A stretch of DNA of 64,000 nt from Rosa chinensis (GCF_002994745.2 NC_037093.1:43008384-43072383); one strand, 5' to 3'; counted from the first letter of the stretch, positions 46,338 through 58,776 are shown. A program made the numbers and translations. The notes: generated from the sequence alone by a model not told the origin.

Positions 46338-48992
46338 CTAAATCCAAACCTTGAAGTCCATATTTGGTGCAATGTGTTGTTGGAAATTAAATGGTGGTGC
46401 TGAGAGAATATTTTGAGGTGCAGGACACTTGAAGAAAATATGAGTTATGTCCTCAAACTTGGCAGGGCAGAGGAGGCAGCTAGTGTCACCTGTAAAGCCT
46501 TTTCTAAGAAGAGAAGCAGCTTTTATGAGTAGCAAATTGTTGCAAGCACGCCAAGCATTTATTTGAACTTTACCTAGAATTTTTGACTTCCAGATTCTCT
46601 GCCACAAAGGTCTGAATGGATCACCTTGTGATGTGGAGGCCATGGCTGTACTTAGGACTTTTTCTCTTGCGATCCAATAAGCGGACTTGATAGAGTAGTA
46701 CCCTTTTTTTTTCTGGTTTCCAGTAAACTCATTCTTCACTTGTTTTTGGACTTAGTGGAATGCAAAGTACCTTTTCAGCAATGTCACCAGGGAAGAGTGA
46801 ATGTACAACATCATGCTTTCATGTTTTGGTGTTTGCATCAATTAATTCCCAGACCATTTATGCCGTAGAGTTGGGAGGCTTATGAACTCGATATTAAGGA
46901 CAATCAGCTATCCATTTGTCAGTTCAATTGTGTACCAAACTACCATCCCCAATGCGCTAATGTACACCTGCATTTAGGATTGATCTACTTTGCAGGATGA
47001 TTCTCTAAGAGAAAGAAGGGGCCTCTCCCAAGTCCCAACACAGCCTCCCAAAAAGAAGAATTGGGATAATATCTAGCTTTGTATAGCCTAGGAATAAGAG
47101 ATGTAGGATTAGAGAGTAACCTCCACCCTTGCTTAGCCAGCATTGCTAAATTGTATGCATATACATTCTTGAATCCCATTCCACCTTCATTTTTTGTAAG
47201 GCATAATCTTTCCCAAATCCTCCAATGAATTTTTTTTTTCCCTCAGTGTCACCCCTAAAAAATGAGGCACACAATTGGTGTATATCATCACAGAGCCCTT
47301 TAGGTAGCAAGTGGCAATTCATTGCTTATAGTGTCATAGTTTGTGTAACAGCTTTGATTAGAATTTCCTTACCCGCACTGCTGAGAATTTTGGTTTTCCA
47401 ACTGATGAGCTTCTTTGACAATTTCTCTTTGATGTATTCAAAGTTTGCAGTCTTGGATCTACCAACCCTTAGAGGAAGTCCAAGGTACCGGAGGAGTACA
47501 CATTTCACATCAAGAATAGAAGCCAATCTTGTTGTTTGCTAGCATGGACATTTTTACTGAACACCACAATGCTCTTCTGAAAATTGACTTTATATCCTGA
47601 TGCTTTCAAATAGACGTCCAGTATTCTTTGAAAGTGAGTGCATTCCTCTGCATTAGCGGAGCCAAAGAGAAAAGAGTCATTAGCAAATAGCAAATGATGT
47701 AAGGTGGGAGCTTCTGGACACATTTTTAGGCCAGAAATTATATTGGAATCAGTTGCCTTGGATATAAGTGCTGACAAGCCTTCTGCACACAATATAAAGA
47801 GATACGGTGACAGAGGGTCTCCTTGTCTTATTCCCCTTATGGGAGAGATAACTGGTGTAGGCTCACCCTGAATCAAGATAGAGTAATGAACTAAAACAAC
47901 ACACTTCATGATCATTTGTATCCACTAAGGCTGAGAACCCAATTTTGTTAAAATGGCCTCTTGGAAGTTCCACTCTAGCCTATCATAGGCTTTACTAATA
48001 TCAAGTTTGAGAGAGAAAAAACATGCTTCTTGATTCCGGAACTTGTGCATGAAATGTGCAGCTTCTATGGCTACAAGAGTATTGTCAGAAATTAAACGTC
48101 CAAGTACGTAGCCACTTTGAATAAGAGAGATGATATCAGGTAACCAACATTTTAATTTGTTAGCAATAACCTTAGAACATATTATGCAAATAACATTGCA
48201 TAGAGCAATTGCTCGAAAGTGCATAGCCACTTTTGGAACCTTTATCTTTGGAATCAGACATAGGTGTGTATAATTCGACTCATCCCACATTTCTCCATCA
48301 GCAAGCAAATTTTTAATAGCAGTATACACATCAAAGCTTACCGTACTCTAGTATTTTTGATAGAAGAAGGGTGTCATGCCATCCGGCCTTGGACTTTTAG
48401 AATGGTGTATTTGAAAGACTGCTTTTTTTTTTATCTCCTCATCAGTGTAGAGTTTTGTGAGCTCATCATTCATATGGTTAGTTACCTTGACCGGTGTGGC
48501 ATTTATAACCTCTCGAAGGGCTCTTTGATCAGTGCCTTCGGTGGAGAAGACTTGTGTAAAATACTTCATGAGAAGACGTTGTATTTCAAAAGGTTCAGAT
48601 TGCCAAATACCTTGTTCATCCTCCAATCCTTGAATGGTATTACGACTCCATCTACTGTTAGCTCTTCTGTGAAAATAAGTAGAGTTCCTGACTCCATCCT
48701 TGAGCCAGATTGCCCTAGACCTCTGATGCCAATATTTTTCTTGTAATGCAAGTAAACTGCTCTGCTTCACATGGAGATTTCGTTGTTCCTCATATTGCTC
48801 AGGAGAGTAAGGCTGCTTCATTAGGTCGAAGAATTTCTCCTGAATTTCCCTCGGTTCAATCTTCTGTTTGATGCCACCGTGACAACTTTTTGCTTGCTTG
48901 TTTGATTTTATAACCAAGTTGTCTGAGCGCATTGACCGTAGTTGGTGTAACCCATTCTTGTTGGATAATAGCATTGTAATCCTCATTTCCAT
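46338..48992 (-). pseudogene. LINE reverse transcriptase and zinc-binding region, broken
   Basis: Frame pieces in order are 48992-48348 (linker ending HHSKSPRPDGMTPFFYQKY), 48329-47925 (RT motifs, with LKLDISKAYDRLEW holding the first catalytic Asp), and 47915-47505 (GIRQGDPLSPYLF and FANDS). In the last, the FADD catalytic pair has become F-A-N-D, so an essential Asp is lost. These are followed by 47526-47326 (LRYLGLPLRVGR), 47179-46985 (KNVYAYNLAMLAKQGWRLL) and 46739-46338, the zf-RVT domain with CLLCPAKFEDITHIFFKCP. Stops and frameshifts separate the pieces. Confidence 0.85.
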
Positions 48993-49108
48993 ACCATGAA
49001 TCGACGTGCAGCTCTTCTACGCAAATTCCTCTCACCATTGACCTCTATGAGAAGGGGACAGTGATCAGATTCACTGGGACTCATTGTGATGACCCTGCTG
49101 AATGGGAA

Positions 49109-49720
49109 TCAAGCTCTCCATTGTGGTGAATCGGAGCTCCGATCTAGTCTCTCCTTTGTAAATTTATTGCTCCAAGTAAATCTACACCTTGTGAACCCCT
49201 TGTCTATGAGTCCAGATTGAGCCATGGTATGGCGAAACTGTGGTATTATTGCTGCTAATCTCGGTGAGCCTCCTGACTTATCTGCTGAAGACATAACTTC
49301 ATTAAAATCCCTAGTTATAAGCAGGCTAGTTGACGATCCTCCCCTGCAAGCTATTGGATTAATTGCCAGGTATGTTCTCTTTGCCCTCGATCTGCAAAAC
49401 CATATATGCCAGTGAATCTCCATAGTTCTTCTCCTGGTTTCCCAATCATGACATCAATGTGATGTGCAGAATATGATCCTAGGTCAGCATGTGTTTCATT
49501 GTTCCAGATCAGGGTTACTCCTTGCAACTCGATCCTCTTAACACTCAAAACAAATGTCTTGAAAGCCTAGTCGGTGTGTGAGAGAGTTAATCATACTCTT
49601 TCGAGATAGGGTTGCGGAGAGGATGAGGCTTGGTTTCTTGGCATGGACGAGATCAATAAGGGCTCGGTTGCGTTTCAAAGTTTACAATACCCCTACAGTT
49701 CCATACAAGGATGTTGATCG
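49109..49720 (-). pseudogene. LINE endonuclease domain, frameshifted
   Basis: The N-terminal WNCRG motif is near 49700. GKPGEELWRFTGIYGFADRGQR (49351-49548 frame) is typical of the LINE endonuclease middle part. After a frameshift near 49420, the second frame has RDFNEV (GDFNEV in active members), GGSP and FTWSN. The endonuclease nicks target DNA during retrotransposition; here the Gly to Arg change and the frameshift suggest inactivity. Confidence 0.8.
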
Positions 49721-49806
49721 CCTCTAGGGGTGGTGTTGGTGGTGTCACACAAGCAGGTTGTCGGCGGTACTTAGGGCTTTCCTTGCATACACAAGATTTC
49801 TAGTAA

Positions 49807-49831
49807 TTATATATATATATATATATATATT
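49807..49831. repeat. AT microsatellite, left
   Basis: Alternating AT run of about 25 bp between the LINE 5' end and the 49830-55365 block. Confidence 0.9.
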
Positions 49832-50083
49832 TTAGAATGATGAAGGAGTTATTTTGTAAGGGAAATGAGGGAAAATGTCTAGTCACCTAGTTTCCCACTT
49901 GATAAAAAGGTTCATAATGAATTGTCAATAATATTAATTTAGTCCTTATGAATAATGAGATGATGTTAAAAAATGTCAGTTTTAATTTTTTTGATTCCAA
50001 TTCTGCCCCTAAAGGTAACAAATGTTTATAACTGTTCAATCAAAATTTCAAAGCTCAAATTTTCTCTCTTTTGATCAGAAAGC

Positions 50084-50242
50084 TTGATTCGATTTGATCG
50101 AAGATTCTCTCTCCGCCGCCAACTTCCGATTGTGCTTTGTCGGTCTACGACGATATATAATCTCGGTTTTGGAGCTTCAATCCACAGCTTTGTTATCTTT
50201 TTCTCGATCTCTGGCTTCATCGCTCTTCACCTTAATCACGTC

Positions 50243-50273
<31 letters not shown>

Positions 50274-50414
50274 CTTCGTCTTCCGCTGCGATCAAGCCGA
50301 AACACGTCGTCGTCGGCAACAATGGAAAGATTGAAATTGCAGGGATCATATTCTGAACAAGGTGGGGTCCTACTGATTCAGCCAGAAGGCCACCTAGGAG
50401 ATCTCCTCCGGTGA
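50084..50414 (+). other. Possible leader and first-exon-like sequence, plus strand
   Basis: Overlapping frames at 50084-50356 and 50094-50414 include a hydrophobic stretch and a TTC trinucleotide run (50245-50278) coding polyserine or polyleucine. I recognise no domain. The C/T-rich start and a GTAAGC donor-like site at 50425 would fit a transcribed 5' end. AT-rich sequence with no other coding signal follows to 51860. Confidence 0.25.
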
Positions 50415-51867
50415 TGACATCAACGTAAGCTCGCTTCTCTCTTCAATTTGATTCAGCTTTTTTGATCTGGTTTCGCGATCCTGAATTGTTGTGTTTCGGA
50501 TAAGAAGTTTGAATTCTTTAGCTGCTTATTTGAGTCATTAGATTAATCATTCATTTAATTGTTGTTTAATTGAATCTTAGGATGATTGATTTCCTTGTTA
50601 TATGTGTTAAGATGATTGAATCTTAGCTGTAACGCATGAAAATTGTATGGTCTTGCTTCCCTTATGGATGAGATTTTTGTTATAATTTATCAACAAGTTT
50701 CTTTGTATTGGCATGCTCTGCCTCTTGGTTACTGTCTGAGATTGTGGCTTTGAAACTGTGTAAACCATAGATGGAATGGAAAGCCCGTATTTGATGCTGC
50801 CAGGTATATCATTTATTTAACTCATTTTCAAACCTGACATGATGTGTTTGTGGTGGTTCAAATCTGGTGTGAGATGCTGGTATATTGTTCAACTTTTTTT
50901 CTTGATAATTATATGCAAGGGGGTTTGGTTAGTACGTTGCAGTATCTCTTTGCTTTATAGGCTTGTCAAAATTATGGATTGTAATTCACATCTTTAACAT
51001 ATTAGCCGCTGTTAAAACTAGGTACTAGAACATACATTTTAGGCCTAAAAGCGTTTTGAAGTGTGGCTCAATTGAAAATTTTGTTTTTTTGTTATGAGTG
51101 AAGTCTATTTACATGAAGTAATTTTTTAGTGCTTGGAGGTATTATAGTTGATGTTTATCATTCTTTGAATTGGTTTAGTATAATTCTCAAACTAATGGGC
51201 ACTGTTGGATCAATCTTTTTTAGGAATATAATCAGCCAACTTTGAGATAGAAATTGATTGATTTTGCTTTATTCTCGCTTGCTTCTCTTGATTTCTTATT
51301 ACCCGATGGTGGATTCAAAAGAGATATCAAGTGTGACTCAATTAAATCTCGGTCAATTGTCTCTGTTTGCAGGGAATTTATGATGATATGAACTTAGGAT
51401 TTTACCTTTTTGCATATGATGACATTGGGCATTTCCTGCGAAAAGGTCTGCGACTCATCTAGTCACATTTGCAGTTTCACTCGGGTTATCAGTAAGCACC
51501 CAGTCTTTTGGACAGCAGCCCTACTTTTTCCGAGTCTTTGTTTCTCCCAAAGGAAGAAATGAGTACGTGATGTGCTAGGTTAACTCACTGTAATTATCAA
51601 AATGTACTGAAATCTGAAAAGTATATTGGAAACCAGTCCAACAATACCATAGAAGGGCTGAAGAAATAATGAGGATTGTCTCAGCTCGATTGGATTGGAA
51701 GGGAATTTTGTATTTGCTCCAAAATGCTTTAGGCTGTGGAATAATGTTGATGTTGTATTACTCATACTTTTGTATCTGAAGTGCACTTTTATAGCTGGAA
51801 TAAAGAGAGAAATTACCAGAATTTTGTTGGTGGTTGTATACTTTTTTGTTTGACATATAATGAAAGC

Positions 51868-52592
51868 AATACATTGTTAATTACATGTCACTAACTAAGT
51901 AACTGACCATGTCACTAACCAAGTAACTGTCAGTAGCCAAGTCACAAGTTAATAGCCAAGTCACTGTTAATCACATGTCACTAATTAAGTAACTGACCAT
52001 GTCACTAACCAAGTAACTGTTAGTAGCCAAGTCACAAGTTAATAGCCAAGTCACTGTTAATCACATGTCACTAACTAAGTAACTGACCATGTCACTAACC
52101 AAGTAACTGTCAGTAGCCAAGTCACTGTTAATTACATGTCACTAAGTAACTGACCATGTCACTAACTAAGTAACTGACCATGTCACTAACCAAGTAACTG
52201 ACCATGTCACTGACAATGTCACTAACCAAGTAACTGTCAGTAGCCAAGTCATAAGTTAATAGCCAAGTCACTGTTAATCACATGTCACTAAGTAACTGAC
52301 CATGTCACTCACCAAGTAACTGTCAGTATCCAAGTCACAAGTTAATAGTCAAGTCACTGTTAATCACATGTCACTAATTAAGTAACTGACCATGTCACTG
52401 ACCAAGTAAACTGTCAGTAGCCAAGTCACAAGTTAATAGCCAAGTCACTGTTAATCACATGTCACTAACTAAGTAACTGACCATGTCACTGATCAAGTAA
52501 CTGTCAGTAGGCAAGTCACAAGTTAATAGCCAAGTCACTGTTAATCACATGTCACTAACTAAGTAACTGACCATGTCACTAACCAAGTCACT
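51868..52592. repeat. Minisatellite, ~90 bp higher-order unit
   Basis: The 90-bp unit is built from 12-15 bp variants of AAGTAACTGACCATGTCACT, AAGTAACTGTCAGTAGCC and AAGTCACAAGTTAATAGCC. About seven or eight units occur, with some internal duplications and deletions. Confidence 0.9.
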
Positions 52593-53609
52593 TCAGCAAT
52601 TGAATATCATTGTAAACTGAACATGAATTTGATTCTGGTTATTGATAATGATGATGATGATGATAGGTTTAACATGAATTCAATTAATGATGATTAATCG
52701 ATGATATTTGCTTTTATTATTTGTGGGATCGTTGTACATTGGTTTTAACTGTAATCAGAAGCTTAGACAAGTCTTGTAAATTGGAACGTCTTGACATTGT
52801 TGTTGTTTCTTGTTTGTGTATTTATTCAAGATTAAGTTTGGTCTCACTGATGTTGTGGCATTTCTTCTTTTACACAAGTATTCACTTACTTTAATGCCTT
52901 CTCTTCATTTTCTCTTGTTCTTTCGTATGAGGGCAAAGTTTCAAATAAATACCTTGGAGAGAAATGAATCAAATTATCATGGCACAAGATTCATACATGT
53001 CAAGCTATATGTTGAATTAAAGGTAGCAAGAAAGAAGGGTAAATATATTGTTTTGTTGCTTTCCCGTTACGAACTGAACTATTGAACAACAAGCTAGGTA
53101 GCAGTACAAAACTACAAGTGATTGAGATATAACTCCCAAGCCGATGAGTAGAACACAAGTCTGTGCAGCCAAAGTTGTTTCCGTGTTTAAATGATAATTT
53201 CAAAACGGGTGAGAGCCTCCGGTCTTTCCATTGCTCCGTGTTTAAATGCAGGGTTGAAGACGAAGAAGCAGGACAAATCCAATGGCATATGTAGTGAGAG
53301 CAGCTAGTACTGAACTGAGCACTGAAGACCAAGTCATTCAATTTGTTGCCGGCCAGGTCTGTCTTCCCCTAGTTGCCTTTGTTTTGAAGTAACATTAATC
53401 TAAGACATAACCCTTTTAACTTTTCTACTTGGATACTTCAGGTGGCCGCCTACAAAAAAAGTCAGAAAAGTAGGGTTTATATCTGCCATTCCAAGATCAG
53501 CTGCAAGCAAAATCTTGAGGAAGGAACTTGTTAGTTTACAAAGCAAACAGCAAATGGTCTCCAGACTATAATGCCTTTTCCTGCTGGCCAACTTCTTTCA
53601 GTAGAACAT

Positions 53610-53965
53610 AGTGAGACATGACTAGTGACATACCCATGTCACATTCCTCCGGGCTTCACTGGCTAGTGACATAACTTGGTTAGTGACATCCAATGTGACT
53701 TAGCTAGCAACTTGGTTAGTGACATGCGTATAACAGTGACATGTAATGTGACATGACCAATGACATGGATATAACAGTGACTTCACCAGTAACTTAGCAA
53801 GTAACATGTGATTGATACTGACTTTAACAATTACATGAACAGTGACATGGTCATGACTGTGACATGGCCAGTGACCTCACTAACTAGGAATCTAGGCTGG
53901 CTAGTGACTTGATCTGGAACATGTGTATAACATTGAAATGGTCAGTGACATGCAATATGTCACTC
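53610..53965. repeat. Degenerate minisatellite, inverted relative to 51868-52592
   Basis: Repeated AGTGACATG and TTGGTTAGTGACAT motifs are the reverse complement of the ATGTCACTAACCAA core of the larger array 1 kb to the left. It is more degenerate, without a regular higher-order unit. Confidence 0.75.
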
Positions 53966-54947
53966 CATAGTCATGCAATGAATATGTCCTAGAAACGTAC
54001 CACCATTCAAAGTGGAATTCTCCTGGTGCATCAATTGCTGCATAACCAAATCTAAAATGTGTTTACTCTTGAGAAAATCACTCAATATATACCATGAAAT
54101 CATCTAAAATAACGTTATGCAAACACATACAAAGTGGAATTTTGTCAATATGACAACAAAAGGGAACAACTCAAAAGTGATACATCAGTTACACTATTAT
54201 TACTAATAAATTAAAAGAGTATCAAAAGCTAAACGTTACCTACTGGATCTGTACGTAGCATCCTTTCTTTTAGTCATAAATGCATTTGCAGAAGTAGTCA
54301 ATTTCCTTTTCAACAAACAATCAAGAATATAAACATCAAGCCTGTAGCAAAAAAACAAGTCAAAGTAGGGTAAATATCAAAAAACTGATAATCAATCCAG
54401 AGCACAAAAAGGAAAAGAACAACACACAACAACAAATTAATAAATCACATGCAGACTTAACATTGAATATAGAAACCCGAGTAATCCAATACTTACATCT
54501 TATCAGCTTCCCAATTATCTCATGGACAAGAAACATAATAATAAGGAAAGCATCTTACCACGAAGCTTTTTTTCTAGTTCTACTTTAAATCACTGTTCTT
54601 GATGGCATCTACCACGACAACAATTTAAGTAAATCAAAGCAAATGAAGCAGATTTGCAATGAGTCCGCTATTAGATTGACACATGAGAGTCGCATAACTC
54701 AGAATTACACTAGATCAACCAAAACCGAACCAGATCAACAAGAATTACACCATAATTCACTAAAATCTGATTTATACGCCTCACAATATGCAATCAGGTC
54801 AAACAGATTGGCTATAAACAAAGAGATCCGGATGAACGAATTGTCAATTTACTAATGAGCATCGAAACACTATGGAAAATTGAGAGAAGAAAACCAGATC
54901 GAATTTGAGAGTGGTGAAATTGATTGCCTATTAGAAACGGAAATTAC

Positions 54948-55296
54948 CTTCATCGTCACGATTGTCGTCTTTGTTTACGTGAGGCTGAGCCATCGGAAAC
55001 CGGAATGAATCTCCGAGATCTGGATGAATTGTATGAGAAGGGGCAGCCGGAGAAGCCCTCGATTGGGGTGTGATCGAGTTGTCAGCGGAGCAGCAGAAGG
55101 CGACGGCCTCAGAGGCCCTCGATTGGCAGAGGACCAAGTTGTCAGCGGAGCAGCAGAAGGCGACGGCCTCAGAGGCGCAGTTGACAAGGTACACGCTTGA
55201 GGAAGAGGGAGAGAGGGAGAGAGGGCTGTGGTGGCAGTTTTTGTAATTAAATGTAACTCTAGTGGTAGGTTGCGAAGATATGACCTTAATTATCAT
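54948..55296 (-). other. Possible first exon of an unrecognised minus-strand transcript
   Basis: A frame from 55296 runs to a GTAATT donor-like site at 54947. A later ATG at 54993 gives MAQPHVNKDDNRDDEG up to the same donor and is the more modest start. The upstream part holds an exact-length 60-bp tandem duplication (55055-55114 and 55115-55174) that keeps frame and doubles a SEAVAFCCSADN segment. No downstream exon was identified between 53000 and 54900. No family recognised. Confidence 0.3.
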
Positions 55297-55358
55297 AAGG
55301 ACATTTATGTATCATGAATTATAATAAAACAATTCAAATTGATCTATTTTATCATTGG

Positions 55359-55365
<7 letters not shown>

Positions 55366-55401
<36 letters not shown>
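55366..55401. repeat. AT microsatellite, right
   Basis: Alternating AT run of about 36 bp. Confidence 0.9.
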
Positions 55402-55404
<3 letters not shown>

Positions 55405-55556
55405 TGGGAAAATGCTTGAGATTCTAAATCTTAATTAATATCAAATCGTAATGAATAAAGAATCTTAATTTAATGAGTCTCAAATGACATGGCATTGTCC
55501 ATTTAAATGTTTCTCAAAATGAATAATTTTAAATTAATTTAGAAAATGAGAAATAA

Positions 55557-55676
55557 GGGTGTGTGTGTTTGGTGGGTTAGTAAGGCTTTGGTCTCATATA
55601 TAAGAAGTCAGGAATTCGAGCCCCATCAAGGGTGAGAATGGGGTGGGGTTTTTTTTAAAAAAAAAAAAAAAAAAAA
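55557..55676 (+). mobile_element. Short SINE
   Basis: About 120 bp flanked by AGAAATAA (55549-55556 and 55677-55684), ending in a poly-A of about 20. It includes an A-box-like TGGTGGGTTAGTAAGG and a B-box-like GAATTCGAGCCCC, as expected for a tRNA-derived SINE. Confidence 0.7.
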
Positions 55677-56082
55677 AGAAATAAATTAAAGAGTTAATTA
55701 GTTATAAATCCAAAAACCATTACCTGTTTTGATTGTAATCCGGACAAAAAGTTTTGTTAATTGCGGTCCAGTGACTAAGCATCCTCATCAGCTTACTTTC
55801 CTATATTAGCATGATGAGTCAACTTCTACTTTTTCACATACCAAATTTACCCAGCACAATATTACTCAAAACAATCAATAATTTATGTATCAATAAATTG
55901 AGAGTTAATGTTGTTTTTCAATCAATTTGGTATTCATAAAAACCATATCAATTATAATATGTCATCAGCACAACAATACCCTTAATTGATGCATCGTCAT
56001 TAAAAAAAATTATAACTTATGATCATTTTACATACCTTACCATCATTTTTCTGCACCCTATATAAAATTATCATACCTTACC

Positions 56083-56593
56083 ATGGATTTAGATGACAGT
56101 TCCACTACTTTGGGTTGGGAAGACAGACTTCGAATAGCAATAGACGCTGCACAAGGTCAGCAACTTAATGATTTTGGTCCATGTTTTTACCTCTTTTTGT
56201 TGAAAGTTTTTGTGATGAATTTTGAAATGCAGGATTGGAGTATCTGCATTATGGTGGTAAGCCACCTATAATTCACAAGGATGTGAAATCAGCAAACATC
56301 TTGCTGACTGAAAACTTCCAAGCCAAAGTATCTGATTTTTCAAACTTCAATCCAACGTTGTAATTTTGCGAAATCATTGTGATTCGAGTTGCATGGTTTG
56401 GCTTTGTTGCAGGTACTACCTAACAAGCAGGTTAAATGAGAAAAGTGATGTTTATAGCTTTGGGATTGTGCTGTTAGAAATTATCACAAACCGACCTGTT
56501 ATATCAGGAACTGTAGAGAGAATTCACATTAGTCAATGGGTTGCTTCCATGCTTGCGCAAGGAGACATTTACAATATTGTTGATCCAAGATAA
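56083..56593 (+). pseudogene. Receptor-like kinase fragment
   Basis: Three exon-like pieces with GT/AG borders: 56083-56155 (LGWEDRLRIAIDAAQ), 56233-56348 ([25 protein letters not shown], then VSDFS), and 56413-56593 ([24 protein letters not shown] to VDPR). These are kinase subdomains of the LRR/malectin-like receptor kinase group. The catalytic loop has HKD in place of HRD, and DFG has become DFS. The activation loop with the GTPGYLDPE segment is missing between pieces 2 and 3. Extracellular, transmembrane and N-lobe parts are absent, so it is a non-functional kinase fragment. Confidence 0.8.
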
Positions 56594-57952
56594 GAGAGAA
56601 TTCGCAGCTACTTTTATTATAGATTTGGTAAGAAGTTTTTGCTTACCTTTAATATAGAATCGATTATGGTGTTATAGGTACGATTTGTCCTAGAATTTGA
56701 TTAGACATTTTTATTTCACATTTACATGCCTTATTTATAGGTAAGATTTCACAAGTTTTTAAAAAAATCAAGTTTCTATATATCTCTATATCTAAGGTTC
56801 CATCATTGTCTCACATTTTCTCTTTCATACATTTTATCTTTTAATTAGGTATAAGTTCTATATATACATATTTGTACCTTTTGATTTATATTCTATGTTT
56901 TTTTTTCCCTGCTTCGTATGTCTAGATAGATTAAATCTCTACGATACAACTTTAAATACCTACTATATAGATAAAAATGAAGCAATAATGTTTGAATTTT
57001 TGTTCTAATGTTTTTCATCTTATAATGTAGGTATATAAGTATTAGACCTACATCTTAGGTATATTGAGTTTATATGAATGTATTTAGTCTTCTTTGTCTG
57101 AAAATTATTTATTGATGAATTGTAAATTTTGGAATTTGAATTTAAAATTTAAAATTGAGCTAAAATTGTGATCTAATTAGTGAATTTGAAATTATATACC
57201 TTATTTGGTTCTAAGGGCAAATTGGACTATTAAAAAAAAGCAAATAGACCGCAATTAATAAGAAAATATGTGCAGACTAAATCTAATTTTTATATAACAA
57301 AAAGGACTTGAATCGAATTAACTCTAAATTAAATGTGTCATAAAAATAATTGAAAAAAAAAAAAAACGCTAAAACTAAAAGACGTGCATCCTTGGCTCCA
57401 CATCTAAATTCTCCAATGTATAGCACATATGCCATAGTTTAGATGAAAATCTCAGGTCCATGACATGATCATATTGATATGAAAACACCTTCTCAACCCA
57501 TTATGAGTTTTGACTTTATCATAATATCAACATCACCATTGCAACCGAATCTTTAACTCACTTGCATAATGAATTCGATGTATATGCTTTACATCCTATA
57601 GTTTGGATTCGCACTGATATTAGACGTTCTTCCAACTTATTTCTATTGAATATTCATGGAATCAGCCATCACTTCTATGGTTTTCGTGCCGGCTCTATTA
57701 CAGTGCAGCCTCCTCCTCTCACCATAATATGCAGTCTCATTCTGAAATCATCTCAAAGTTGGTTTCTCAGCTGACAAAATAAAAATCAAACCTGGGGTGA
57801 ATGATTTGGCTTCGCCCCTTTTCTCATGAGTTTTAGGGTTCTTGATTAGGGTTAGTTATATTTTGTTTTATAATTTTATCTTGAATATAAGCTTTCTTTG
57901 TTTAACAAATTACCATAAGTTATATAATATAGAAACAAAGTCGATGGGTAAC
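56594..57952. other. AT-rich intergenic, no feature seen
   Basis: No coding or structural signal recognised. The frame at 57562-57774 has no known domain. Confidence 0.5.
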
Positions 57953-58776
57953 TAGGGATGGCAATGGGGAGGGTAGGGGCTGAGGATCTAAATATAATCC
58001 TCATCCCTGAAGTCATTCTCTAGCCCCGTCCCCACCCCAATCCCCGTTAGAATATATTAGATATTCCCCGTACCCATACCCAAGTCACCATACCCACCCT
58101 GAATCCCCGTTAGCATATATTTCTAGTTCACTTTAGCAATTATTATTATACAATAATCAAGTTTAAAATATATAAATTTACAATTTAAATATCATAAAGT
58201 ATTAAAAAGTTTAACTTTCAGATATAGTAATATAGTAATAATTAATAGTTATCAACATATTCTAAAAAAATAACCACATGGTGTGGTGTGTTGGTCGAAT
58301 GGCCTAGTCTGGAACCCTCAGGTCTAGCGTTCAAATCCCAGCTCCATCCCGTGGCCAGTAGATTTGAGGGACCCTTTGGGTTCGTGCGTCTGCGGTGTAG
58401 TGAATTAGTCTGGTTTTGCCTGGCTTTCGCCGCAATGTCGGTGCAGGTGTCCTGGCGCTGAGATACCACTGCATGGGTGTGTGAGTTACTAACAACTAAC
58501 CCAATCAAAAAAAAAAAAAAAAAATATTCTAAAAAAAATTCATTTAAATACTAAGTAATATTAATAAACATAATATATAATCTTGGTCCAAAATAATATT
58601 TATTATTGGGTAGCAATGGGTATAGGGATGACAACACCATCCCCGCCCCATCCCCAATTTAAGAAATCGAATATTGGGGATTCCCGTCCCCGTTACCTGA
58701 TTAGCCCCGAATCTCTCCCCATTAAGGTAGAATACTCGATGGGTACCCTACCTGCCGGGGATTTTTGCCATCCCTA
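57953..58776. mobile_element. Non-autonomous hAT element (TAGGGATGGCAA ends)
   Basis: The 824-bp element is flanked by TGGGTAAC on both sides (57945-57952 and 58777-58784). The termini TAGGGATGGCAATGGGG and, reversed, TAGGGATGGCAAAAATCCCC are the standard ends of a plant hAT family. The subterminal parts are full of CCCCGT/ACGGGG motifs. A SINE sits within it. Confidence 0.9.
58271..58523 (+). mobile_element. tRNA-derived SINE nested in the hAT element
   Basis: About 253 bp with 14-bp duplications ATATTCTAAAAAAA (58257-58270 and 58524-58537) and a poly-A tail. The head has an A-box-like GTTGGTCGAATGGCC and a B-box-like GCGTTCAAATCCC, the internal pol III promoter parts. The minus-strand frame 58242-58508 is not a gene. 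Confidence 0.85.

Larger units (their letters stand above)
44391..49740 (-). mobile_element. L1-type LINE, decayed and interrupted
   Basis: The 3' tail is a T run on the plus strand (44391-44401). On the minus strand the order is an apurinic endonuclease (start of the NILVWNCRGI motif near 49710), reverse transcriptase, an RT-associated zinc-binding region, and an RNase H domain. The RNase H is split by a hAT-like element at 44730-46004. Multiple frameshifts and stops occur. The 5' end is set only approximately; the target duplication was not found. Confidence 0.85.
49830..55365. mobile_element. Unexplained 5.5-kb block, possible large MULE with gene fragments
   Basis: The block lies between two AT microsatellites. 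Near its ends are weakly matching inverted segments: 49902-49965 (TGATAAAAAGGTTCATAATG then GTCCTTATGAATAATGAG), and 55355-55265 reversed (TGATAAAATAGATCAATTTG then TGTCCTTATGATAATTAAG). Inside each end is a C/T-rich, leader-like stretch followed by a possible first exon. Two minisatellites of the same motif lie in opposite orientation in the middle. The layout resembles a Mutator-like element that picked up host sequence, but there is no transposase and no clear 9-bp duplication. Confidence 0.3.

Noticed and set aside
51868..52592. CRISPR-like regular repeat
   Set aside because: The spacers are themselves variants of the repeat, with a nested 12-15 bp unit; it is a minisatellite in plant DNA.
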